A stretch of DNA of 40,827 bases. It comes from Haplomitrium mnioides (lineage: Eukaryota > Marchantiophyta > Haplomitriopsida > Calobryales). Under the pieces are notes generated by a model. That model made no database searches. It saw only the letters and a list, made by a program, of their open reading frames with translations, and was not told where the DNA came from. The stretch lies in contig JBNGIS010009211.1 of assembly GCA_049999725.1 (NCBI GenBank), positions 1 through 40,827 of the forward strand. Direction: 5' to 3'. Position numbers and translations under genes: made by a program. Shown one piece after another: positions 30,935 through 40,827 of the stretch. The first letter of the stretch is position 1. The number at the start of each line of letters is the position of its first letter.

Positions 30935-31165
30935 GGTATCATCCTTTTTTCTTTCACTTACAAGTCACTTCCAATTTCAACCCTAAAAGATATCTTATCT
31001 TACTTCTTTAGAAGTAACTTTGAAGACAAGTAATCTTATCTCACTTTAGCTCTAAAATTAACTTCAAAAGCAAGTAAACTTAAAATGATTTCAACCCTAA
31101 AAGTGGCCTACTACCATTTCTTTACTCCTCTATATTTTCTTATAAATATCACAACATCATTCTTG
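30935..31165. repeat. Direct repeat, right copy (about 240 bp)
   Basis: Partner of 24860-25112; see the shared blocks AAGTAATCTTATCTCACTT and AAAATGATTTCAACCCTAAA. Both copies have the same orientation. Confidence 0.8.
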
Positions 31166-33048
31166 AACTATTACAAATCTAGTATGTGGCAAATAATGTT
31201 TTGGTTTAGTATCAAAGAATTTCTTGAATAAACACGTTATGCCCTCACAAATGAGCATATAAGTGTAAAGAAAATGATCCGCTACATGATAATTGTATGA
31301 TGAGAGTCATCATTATAGAAATTCCTAATAATGGTTTTTGTTTTATCTCAACGTTAGAAATGAATTCTAGTGATCTTATGACAAACATAGATTTTGATAT
31401 GTATTGTCTACAATGGTTGTCAACCAGTTTACCACAAACTTTTTCAATTTCAGTCCAAAAAGACATGATGTTCTAGTATTGAAGTTGTACTTACCAGCTC
31501 GGGGAGAAAAACAAGATCAACTGAAGAGCTAAGCGGAGGATTGCCAAAAGCAGCACGATTACACTAAGAGAAGACTCTCTTGTTATATTACAGAAGAGCT
31601 TATGAGGAAGAAAATGAGAAGGTAAATGATAGGAAAATGGTGCATCGGGAAGGAGATTGGAAAGGCATAGATAGAACAAACTCAAAGGAGAGCTTTAAGA
31701 AGAAAAGGAGATACATCAGCTATTCTTGACTGTCGGAGTTGTTGTAGAGCTTAAGGAAAAGAAGAATAGAGGGTGTGCTCAATACAGTTGAAATCAGAGG
31801 GAATCAGAAAGGAAGAGAATACGACAACATTTGGAAGACGTTATGATCTATCAATATACTAGCAGGCCTGATCGAAGCCAGCATGCTTCATTCTTTCGAG
31901 TTTATCCTTCTATCAGGGTTTTATCGATTCTATCGGATCAAGTCAAGCATCGGAGTGGACTGTAGCAGATTTGTACCTTTTGGTATAAGCGCGACGTCCC
32001 AACTTCCATAGAGAAAATGGTGTTAGGCGGCACTCCATTGGGCAAAATCAACTATCAGGGTTGATCGTTGGTGTCTGTTGTCAATAATGGGGATTACCGC
32101 CCATGGATTGAGTCAATCGGCTCTATCGAGTTATTCTAATATTCGTTTTTGGGTCAGGCCAATTTTTCTTCATCGACTCAACTCATCAGATGCCCGACCA
32201 TCGACACTTATCGGAAGAAGTCAACTATCCGGTTGACCATCACGGTCTGCAATTGCTCATCAAGGTCTACCATCGGTCATTAGAGCGATCGTCATCAGAC
32301 TAATTCGATCGGGACTCATCGAGTCACTCCGATAATTTCTCATCAAGCAAATCCGATTATTCGTTTCAAAGAGGCTCAATCCGTTCTTCTCGAAGAAGTT
32401 TTGTCAATTGACCATCAGGAGACTCCCTCACTGTTCAAAAGGAGCCAAGGGCAGATGTCGCTACCTTAGGGGATGACGCAATAAAAAGAAGGATAGAACG
32501 ACGAAGTGATGGAGATAGTAACGCCAACAACACACAGTCACGAAGGAAACGTGCACACACAAAGTAATCAGACCTACCGCCACCTAAGAAAGATTCAAAT
32601 TGCTCGGCGCAGAAACCACAAGACTCTGACGAAGTTATCAGCTGAAGTTTGTAGCCAAGGAGGGACAAAATTAGAGCTGCAGAAGGATCAACTGCTCTCT
32701 AACACAAAGCAATTGGCACTTATAGAAGAGAGTATATGTACAAGCAGCAAATACAAAAAAGGGTTGAATTACAAGGAGTGAAAGCAAGGAGGAACAACAA
32801 AAACCGAAGGAGGGTGAGGTGGGAGTGCAGAGGCAAGCTTGGGTACTTCGGGAAGGGGACCAAGACCAGCAAGGGGGACCCAATTGAGAGCAAGAGGCTT
32901 TACTGTGGGATGGATTTGCGCTAGTAGGGATATTCAAAAGGAGCGCCACTTCTTCAATCATATGTACCCACAAACCTAGTGTTGGTAGGTTCTCACTCTA
33001 TCGGAAGGAGCCTAACACGCTAAGGTTTCAATTGAGAGCTGCATCACC
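31166..33048. other. Unassigned interval before the satellite
   Basis: No convincing gene. The block 31860-32440 is enriched for TATCGG, ATCGG and TATCAGG phrases and is less AT-rich, like an LTR. Frames at 32506-32781 (plus) and 32671-32973 (minus) overlap each other and match nothing known. Confidence 0.4.
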
Positions 33049-34670
33049 TAGCGAGGCGATCCATTCTATCAGCCATAGAGGGTTAGCTCTAGCAGAGTAT
33101 AGCACTATAGAGGTGGTGNNNNNNNNNNGCCATAGAGGGTTAGCTCTAGCAGAGTATAGCACTATAGAGGTGGTGTAAGGCCGATTCAATTTTCAGAGAA
33201 GCGATCCCTTCTATCAGCCATAGAGGGTTAGCTCTAGCAGAGTATAGCACTATAGAAGTGGTGTAAGGCCGATTCAATTTTCTGAGAGGCGATCCCTTCT
33301 ATCAGCCATAGAGGGTTAGCTCTAGCAGAGTATAGCACTATAGAGGTGGTGTAAGGCCCATTCAGTTTTCTGAGAGGCGATCCCTTCTATCAGCCATAGA
33401 GGGTTAGCTCTANNNNNNNNNNTAGAGGGTTAGCTCTAGCAGAGTATAGCACTATAGAGGTGGTGTAAGACCCATTCAATTTTCTGAGAGGCGATCCCTT
33501 CTATCAGCCATAGAGGGTTAGCTCTAGCAGAGTATAGCATTATAGAGCTGGTGTAAGGCCGATTAAATTTTTTGAGAGGCGATCCCTTCTATTAGCCATA
33601 GAGGGTTAGCTGTAGCAGAGTATAGCACTATAGAGGTGGTGTAAGGCCAATTCAATTTTCTGAGAGGTAATCCTTTCTATCAGCCATAGAGGGTTTGCTT
33701 TAGCAGAGTATAGCACTATAGAGGTCGTGTAAGGCCGATTCAATTTTCTGAGAGCCGATCCCTTCTATCAGACATAGAGGATTAGCTCTAGCAGAGTATA
33801 GCACTATAGAGGTGGTGTAAGGTGTAAGGCCAATTCAATTTTCTGAGAGGCTATCCCTTCTATCAGCCATAGCGGGTTAGCTCTAGCAGAGTATAGCACT
33901 ATAGAGGTGGTGTAAGGTGTAAGGCCAATTAAATTTTCTGAGAGGCGATCCCTTCTATCAGCCATAGAGGGTTAGCTCTAGCAGAGTATAGCACTATAGA
34001 GGTGGTGTAAGGCCAATTCAATTTTCAGAGAGGCGATCCCTTCTATCAGCCATAGAGGGTTAGCTATAGCAGAGTATAGCACTATAGAGATGGTGCAAGG
34101 CCCATTCAATTTTCAGAGAGGCGATCCCTTCTATCAGCTATAAAGGGTTAGCTCTAGCAGAGTATAGCACTACAGAGGTGGTGTAAGGCCGATTCAATTT
34201 TCTGAGAGGCGATCCCTTATATCATCCATAGAGGGTTAGCTCTAGCAGAGTATAGCACTATAGAGGTGGTGTAAGGCCGATTCATTTTTCAGAGAGGCGA
34301 TCCCTTCTATCAGCCAAAGAGGGTTAGCTCTAGCAGAGTATAGCACTATAGAGGTTGTGTAAGGCATATTCATTTTCTGAGAGGTGATCCCTTCTATCAG
34401 CCATAGAGGGTTAGCTCTAGCAGAGTATAGCACNNNNNNNNNNATCCCTTCTATCAGCCATAGAGGGTTAGCTCTAGCAGAGTATAGCACTATAGAGGTG
34501 GTGTTAGGCCAATTCAATTTTCTGAGAGGCGATCCCTTCTATCAGCCATAGAGGGTTAGCTCTAGCAGAGTATAGCACTATAGAGGTGGTGTAAGGTGTA
34601 AGGCCCATTCAATTTTCTGAGAAGCTATCCCTTCTATCAGCCATAGAGCGTTAGCTCTAGTAGAGTTTAG
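33049..34670. repeat. 88-bp satellite array, first block (about 18 units)
   Basis: Units repeat every 88 bp, with the blocks GATTCAATTTTCTGAGAGG, CGATCCCTTCTATCAGCC, ATAGAGGGTTAGCTCTAGC and AGTATAGCACTATAGAGG, then TGGTGTAAGG. A 95-bp variant has an extra GGTGTAA. Identity between units is roughly 90 percent. Because 88 is not a multiple of three, no long frame is possible and small frames are accidental. Ten-N gaps lie at 33119-33128, 33413-33422 and 34434-34443. Confidence 0.97.
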
Positions 34671-35075
34671 AATAGAATAGAATAGAATTCAATTAAAGTC
34701 CAGAGCCAGCCCTAGGGCCATAAGGACTGAGAGTACAATGCGCACAATAGTGCGGAGGGGTACAAAAACTAAAGTAGTAAGCTAAGAATTGTTTAACTGA
34801 AAACAGTTGAGCGGGGACAAACCCGCTTGTGAGTCATATGCTCACTCTCTCGTCACTGATCTCTATGTCTAATCTGCCTGTTTCTGAGATCTAAGCACCA
34901 TGAGTTCCCGGAAGAAGAGTCCCAGCCAACGTTGATCATGATATTTGAGAAATTGTTGTACTGTCCCATCCTGTTCTACAAAAAGACCATGATACCTTCC
35001 CCGGATTTCATAATATCTGGGGCAACAGAAGATGATGTGGTGTTCATCTTCGGTGAATGTGGTGTTCATCTTCGG
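34671..35075 (-). mobile_element. 5'-truncated LINE inserted in the satellite
   Basis: On the minus strand a frame from 35075 to 34869 reads TEDEHHIIFCCPRYYEIR, then a DQRWLGLFFRELMVLR end, the Cys/His-containing C-terminus of LINE-type ORF2 reverse transcriptases. About 200 bp of 3' untranslated region follow, ending in a short (ATTCT)n tail at 34671-34692. The satellite is broken with TTTAG on the left (34666-34670) and TATAG on the right (35076-35080), a likely short target-site duplication. A 22-bp stretch around GTGTTCATCTTCGGT is tandemly duplicated at the truncated end. Confidence 0.75.
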
Positions 35076-38000
35076 TATAGCAATATAGAGGTGGTGTGAG
35101 GCCAATTCAATTTTCTGAGAGGCGATCCCTTCTATCAGCCATAGAGGGTTAGCTCTAGCAGAGTATAGCACTATAGAGGTGGTGTAAGGCCGATTCAATT
35201 TTCTGAGAGGCAATCCTTTTTATCAGCCATAGAGGGTTAGCTCTAGCAGAGTACAGCACTATAGAGGTGGTGTAAGGCCGATTCAATTTTCCGAGAATCG
35301 ATTCCTTCTATCAGCCATAGAGGGTTAGCTCTTGCAGAGTATAGCACTATAGAGGTGGTGTAACGCCGATTCAATTTTATGAGAGGCGATCCCTTCTATC
35401 AGCCATAGAGGGTTAGCTCTAGCAGAGCATAGCACTATAGAGGTGGTGTAAGGCCGATTCAATTTTCTGAGAGGCGATCCCTTCTATCAGCCATAGAGGG
35501 TTAGCTCTAGCAGAGTGTAGCACTATAGAGGTGGTGTAAGGCCGATTCAATTTTCTGAGAGGCGATCCCTTCTATCAGCCATAGAGGATTAGCTCTAGTA
35601 GAGTATAGCACTATAGAGGTGGTGTAAGGTGTAAGGCCAATTCAATTTTCTGAGAGGCTATCCCTTCTATCAGTCATAGAGGGTTAGCTCTTGCAGAGTA
35701 TAGCACTATAGAGATGGTGCAAGGCCGATTCAATTTTGTGAGAGGCGATCCCTTCCATCAGCCATAGAGGATTAGCTGTAGCAGAGTATAGCACTAGAGA
35801 GGTGGTGTAAGGTGTAAGGCTAATTCAATTTTCTGAGAGGTTATCCCTACTATCAGCCATAGAGGGTTAGCTCTAGCACAGTATAGCACTATAGAGGTGG
35901 TGTAAGGCCAATTCATTTCTCTGAGAGGCGATCCCTTCTATCAGCCATAGAGGGTTAGCTCTAGCAGAGTTTAACACTATAGAGGTGGTGTAAGGCCGAT
36001 TCAATTTTCTGAGAGGCGATCCCTTCTATCAGCCATACAGGGTTAGCTCTAGCAGAGTATAGCACTATAGAGGTGGTGTAAGGCTGATTCGATTTTCTGA
36101 GAGGCGATCCCTTCTATCATTCATAGAGGATTAGCTCTAGCACAGTATAGCACTATAGAGATTGTGTAAGGTGTAAGGCTAATTCAATTTTCTGAGAGGC
36201 TATCCCTTCTATTAGCCATAGAGGGTTAGCTGTAGCAGAGTATAGCACTATAGAGGTGGTGTGAGGCCAATTAAATTTTCTGAGAGGCGATCCTTTCTAT
36301 CAACCATAGAGGGTTTGCTTTAGTAGAGTATAGCACTATAGAGGTGGTGTAAGGCCAATTCCATTTTCTGAGAGGCGATCCCTTCTATCATTCATAGAGG
36401 ATTAGCTCTAGCACAGTATAGCACTATAGAGATTGTGTAAGGTATAAGGCTAATTCAATTTTCTGAGAGGCTGTCCCTTCTATTACCATAGAGGGTTAGC
36501 TCTAGCGGAGTATAGCACTATAGAGGTGGTGTAAGGCCAATTCAATTTTCTGAGAGGCGATCCCTTCTATCAGCCACGGAGGGTTAGCTCTAGCAGAGTT
36601 TAGCTCTATAGAGGTGGTGTTAGGCTGATTCAATTTTCTGAGAGGTGATCCCTTCTATCAGCCATAGAGGGTTAGCGCTAGCAGAGTATAGCACTATAGA
36701 GGTGGTGTAAGGCCAATTCAATTTTCTGAGAGGCGATTACTACTATTAGCCATAGAGGGTTAGCTCTAGGAGAGTATAGCACCATAGAGGTGGTGTAAGG
36801 TTGATTGAATTTTCTGAGAGGCGATCCCTTCTATCAGCCATAGAGGGTTAGCTCTAGTAGAGTATAGCACTATAGAGGTGGTGTAAGGCCGATTCAATTT
36901 TCTGAGAGGCGATCCCTTCTATCAGCCATAGAGGGTTAGCTCTAGCAGAGTATGGCACTATAGAGGTGGTGTGAGGAAGATTCAATTTTGTGGTAAGCGA
37001 TCCTTTCTATCAGCCATAGAGGGTTAGCTCTAGCAGAGTGTGGCACTATAGAGGTGGTGTAAGGCCAATTCAATTTTCTCAGAGGCGATCCCTTCTATCA
37101 GCCATAGAGGATTAGCTCTAGCAGAGTATAGCACTATAGAGGTGGTGTAAGGTGTAAGGCTAATTCAATTTTCTCAGAGGCTATCCCTTGTATCAGCCAT
37201 AGAGGGTTAGCTCTAGCAGAGTATAGCACTATAGAGGTGGTGTAAGGCAAATTCATTTTTCAAAGAGGCGATCCCTTCTATCAGCCATAGAGGGTTAGCT
37301 CTAGCAGAGTATCGCACTATAGAGGTGGTGTAAGGCCAATTCAATTTTCTGAGAGGCGATTCCTAATATTAGCCATAGAGGGTTAGCTCTAGTAGAGTAT
37401 AGCAGTATAGAGGTGGTGTAAGGCCGATTCAATTTTGTGAGAGGCGATCCCTTCTATCAGCCATAGAGGATTAGTTGTAGCAGAGTATAGCACTAGAGAG
37501 GTGGTGTACGGTGTAAGGCTAATTCAATTTTCTGAGAGGCTATCCCTTCTATCAGCCATAGAGGGTTAGCTCTAGCGGAGTATAGCACTATAGAGGTGGT
37601 GTAAGGCCTATTCAATTTTCTGAGAGGCGATCCCTTCTATCAGCCACGGAGGGTTAGCTCTAGCAGAGTTTAGCACTACAGAGGTGGTGTAAGGCCGACT
37701 TCATTTTCTGAGAGGCGATCCCTTCTATCAGCCATAGAGGGTTAGCGCTAGCAGAGTATAGCACTATAGAGGTGGTGTAAGGCCAATTCAATTTTCTGAG
37801 AGGCGATTCCTAATATTGGCCACAGAGGGTTAGCTCTAGGAGAGTATAGCACCACAGAGGTGGTGTAAGGTTGTTTCAATTTTCTGAGAGGCGATCCGTT
37901 CTATCAGCTATAGAGGGTTAGCTCTAGTAGAGTATAGCACTATAGAGGTGGTGTAAGGCCGATTCAATTTTCTGAGAGGCGATCCCTTCTATCAGCCATA

Positions 38001-40827
38001 GAGGGTTAGCTCTAGCAGAGTATACCACTATAGAGGTGGTGTAAGGCCAATTCAATTTTCTGAGAGGCGATCCCTTCTATCAGCCATAGAGGGTTAGCTC
38101 TAGCGGAGTATAGCACTATAGAGGTGGTGTAAGGCCAATTCATTTTTCTGAGAGGCGATCCCTTCTATCAGCCATAGAAGGTTAGCTCTAGCAGAGTTTA
38201 GCACTATAGAGGTGGTGTAAGGCCGATTCAATTTTCCGAGAGGCGATCCCTTCTATCAGCTATAGCGGGTTAGCTCTAGCAGATTATAGCACTATAGAGT
38301 TGGTGTAAGGCTGATTCAATTTTCTGAGAGGCGATCCCTTCTATCATTCATAGAGGATTAGCTCTAGCAAAGTATAGCACTATAGAGATTGTGTAAGTTG
38401 TAAGGCTAATTCAATTTTCTGAGAGGCTATCCCTTCTATTAGCCATAGAGGGTTAGCTCTAGCAGAGTATAGCACTATAGACGTGGTGTGATGCCAATTA
38501 AATTTTCTGAGAGGCGATCGTTTCTATCAGCCATAGAGCGTTTGCTTTAGTAGAGTATAGCACTATAGAGGTGGTGTAAGGCCAATTCCATTTTCTGAGA
38601 GGCGATCCCTTCTATCATTCATAGAGGATTAGCTCTAGCACAGTATAGCACTATAGAGATTGTGTAAGGTGTAAGGCTAATTCAATTTTCTAAGAGGCTA
38701 TCCCTTCTATTAGGCATAGAGGGTTAGCTCTAGGAGAGTATAGCACTATAGAGAAGGTGGTAGGCTAATTAAATTTTTTGAGAGGTGATCCTTTCTATCA
38801 GCCATAGAGGGTTAGCTCTAGCAGAGTATAGCGCTATAGAGGTGGTGTAAGGTGTAAGGCTAATTCAATTTTCTGAGAGGCTATCCCTTCTATCAGCCAC
38901 AGAGGGTTAGCTCTAGCAGAGTATAGCACTATAGAGGTGGTGTAAGGCTGATTCAATTTTCTAAGAGGCGATCCCTGCTATCATTCATAGAGGATTAGCT
39001 CTTGCACAGTATAGCACTATAGAGATTGTGTAAGGTGTAAGTCTAATTGAATTTTCTGAGAGGCTATCGCTTCTATTATCCATAGAGGGTTAGCTCTAGC
39101 AGAGTATAGCACTATAGAGGTGGTGTAAGGCCAATTAAATTTTCTGAGAGGCGATCCTTTCTATCAGCCATAGCGGGTTTGCTTTAGTAGAGTATAGCAC
39201 TATAGAGGTGGTGTAAGGCCAATTCCATTTTCTGAGAGGCGATCCCTTCAATCAGCCATAGAGGGTTAGCTCTAGCAGAGTATAGCACTATAGAGGTGGT
39301 GTAATGCCGATTCAATTTTCTGACAGGCGATCCTTCTATCAGCCATAGAGGGTTAGCTCTAGCAGAGTATAGCACTATAGAGGAAGTGTAAGGCCGATTC
39401 AGTTTTGTGAGAGGTGATCCCTTCTATCAGCCATAGAGGATTAGCTATAGGAGAGTATAACACTAGAGAGGTGGTGTAAGGTGTAAGGGTAATTCACTTT
39501 TCTGAGAGGCTATCCCTTCTTTCAGCCATAGAGGGTTAGCTTTAGCAGAGTATAGCACTATAGAGGTGGTGTAAGGCCAATTCAATTTTCTGAGAGGCGA
39601 TCCCTTCTATCAGCCATAGAGGGTTAGCTCTAGCAGAGTATAGCACTAGAGAGGTGGTGTAAGGCTGATTCAATTTTCTGAGAGGCAATCTCCTGTATCA
39701 TTCATAGAGGATTAGCTCTAGCACAGTATAGCACTATAGAGGTTGTGTAAGGTGTAAGGCTAATTCAATTTTCAAAGAGGCTATCCCTTCTATTAGCCAT
39801 AGAGGGTTAGCTCTAGCAGATTATAGCACTATAGAGGTGGTGTAAGGCCAATTCAATTTTCTGAGAGGCGATCCCTTCTATCAGCCATAGAGGATTAGCT
39901 CTAGCAGAGCATAGCACTATAGAGGTGGTGTAAGGTGTAAGGCTAATTCAATTTTCTGAGAGGCTATCCCTTCTATCAGCCATAGAGGGTTAGCTCTAGC
40001 CGAGTATAGCACTATAGAGCTGGTGTAAGGCTAGTTCCATTTTGTGAGTGGCGATCCCTTCTATCAGCCATAGACGGTTAGCTCTAGCAGAGTATAGCAC
40101 TATAGAGGTGGTGTAATGCCGATTCAATTTTTTGACAGGCGGTCCTTTCTATCAGCCATAGAGGGTTAGCGCTAGCAGAGTATAGCACTATAGAGGTGGT
40201 GGAATGCCGATTCAATTTTCTGACAGGTGATCCCTTCTATCAGCCATAAAGGGTTAGCTCTAGCAGAGTATAGCACAATAGTGGATGTGTAAGGCCGATT
40301 CATTTTTCTGAGAGGCGATCCCTTCTATCAGCCATAGAGGGTTAGCTCTAGCAGAGTATAGCACTATAGAGGTGGTGTAAGGCCGATTCAATTTTCTGAG
40401 AGGCGATCCCTTCTATCAGCCATAGAGGGTTAGCTCTGGCAGAGTATAGCACTATAGAGGTGGTGTGACGTCGATTCAATTTTCTGAGAGGCGATCCCTT
40501 CTATCAGCCATAGAAGGTTAGCTCTAGTAGAGTATAGCACTATAGAGGTGGTGCAAGGCCAATTCAATTATCTGAGAGGCGATCCCTTCTATCAGCCATA
40601 GAGGATTAGCTCTAGCAGAGTATAGCACTATAGAGGTGGTGTAAGGTGTAAGGGTAATTCACTTTTCTGAGAGGCTATCCCTTCTATCAGCCATAGAGGG
40701 TTAGCTCTTGCCGAGTATAGCATTATAGAGGTGGTGTAAAGCCGATTCCATTTTCTGAGAGGCCATCCCTTTTATCAGCCATAGAGGGTTAGCTCTAGCA
40801 GAGTATAGCACTATAGAGGTGGTGTAA
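35076..40827. repeat. 88-bp satellite array, second block (about 64 units), continues past the window
   Basis: Same unit as 33049-34670; for example, GTAAGGCC starts at 38041 and 38129, exactly 88 bp apart. The 95-bp variant recurs about every two to four units. The variant travels with GGATTAGC upstream and GGCTATCCC downstream, marking a higher-order structure. Confidence 0.97.

Noticed and set aside
32506-32973. Overlapping 91- and 100-residue frames before the satellite
   Set aside because: They overlap on opposite strands, have no recognisable motif and no relative in the window.
34242-39375. Small minus-strand frames in the satellite (ARANPLWLIEG repeated)
   Set aside because: The 88-bp period shifts frame in each unit; these are chance frames in satellite DNA.
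33049-40827. CRISPR-like array
   Set aside because: Units are contiguous and alike along their whole 88 bp, with no unique spacers; this is a satellite in a eukaryotic genome.
33049-40827. tRNA genes in the satellite
   Set aside because: A-box and B-box likeness exists, but acceptor and T stems do not pair and no anticodon arm is clear, so I report likeness only.

Overview
The window looks like nuclear DNA from a large, repeat-rich plant genome. Ty3/gypsy retrotransposon remains, GT-AG introns of about 100 to 350 bp, a LINE tail and a satellite array all point to a eukaryote. The gypsy protein types suggest a land plant, possibly an early-diverging one (fern, lycophyte or bryophyte), but I cannot fix the species. 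I see no intact host gene and no RNA gene; almost everything is decayed or nested mobile DNA.

Positions 1-20 kb. The central object is a candidate DNA transposon of about 17.9 kb, with inverted ends at about 1684-1720 and 19565-19600. It carries two divergent multi-kilobase genes that face away from a shared intergenic region at about 14.64-14.92 kb. The minus-strand gene (14.72 to 2.608 kb) encodes a ParB/sulfiredoxin-like domain followed by an amino-type DNA methyltransferase domain. It has several exons and is split by a truncated gypsy element (about 4.29-12.1 kb). The plus-strand gene (14.924-18.137 kb) encodes a protein with the LDxxxxENKN / GHxHDQID signature of the DUF7869 type found in transposon-like proteins. 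A 5' fragment of a sister copy lies at 1-443 and a third, truncated copy at 20.49-24.0 kb, all in the same orientation.

Seven minisatellite arrays are scattered through these elements, with periods of 24 bp (in two introns), 30 bp (in the DUF7869 coding region, two copies), 37 bp, and 52 bp (two copies). All share one imperfect palindromic core resembling TATGCGCGCATA. The conserved core with changing spacers is the most striking unexplained pattern here, and its pairing with a ParB-like protein is suggestive.

Positions 24-33 kb. An LTR retrotransposon (25.465-30.481 kb) has both LTRs, a gag and a protease region but no reverse transcriptase. A separate direct repeat of about 240 bp flanks it on both sides. 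The rest is AT-rich, unassigned sequence.

Positions 33.05-40.83 kb. An 88-bp satellite array of about 80 units runs off the window end. It has a recurrent 95-bp variant, three 10-N gaps, and a 405-bp LINE 3' end inserted at 34.67 kb. Each unit has a tRNA D-arm-like stretch followed about 42 bp later by a B-box-like stretch.

All coding regions carry frameshifts and stop codons. Most stops are one transition away from a sense codon, as expected for methylated transposon DNA decaying by deamination.
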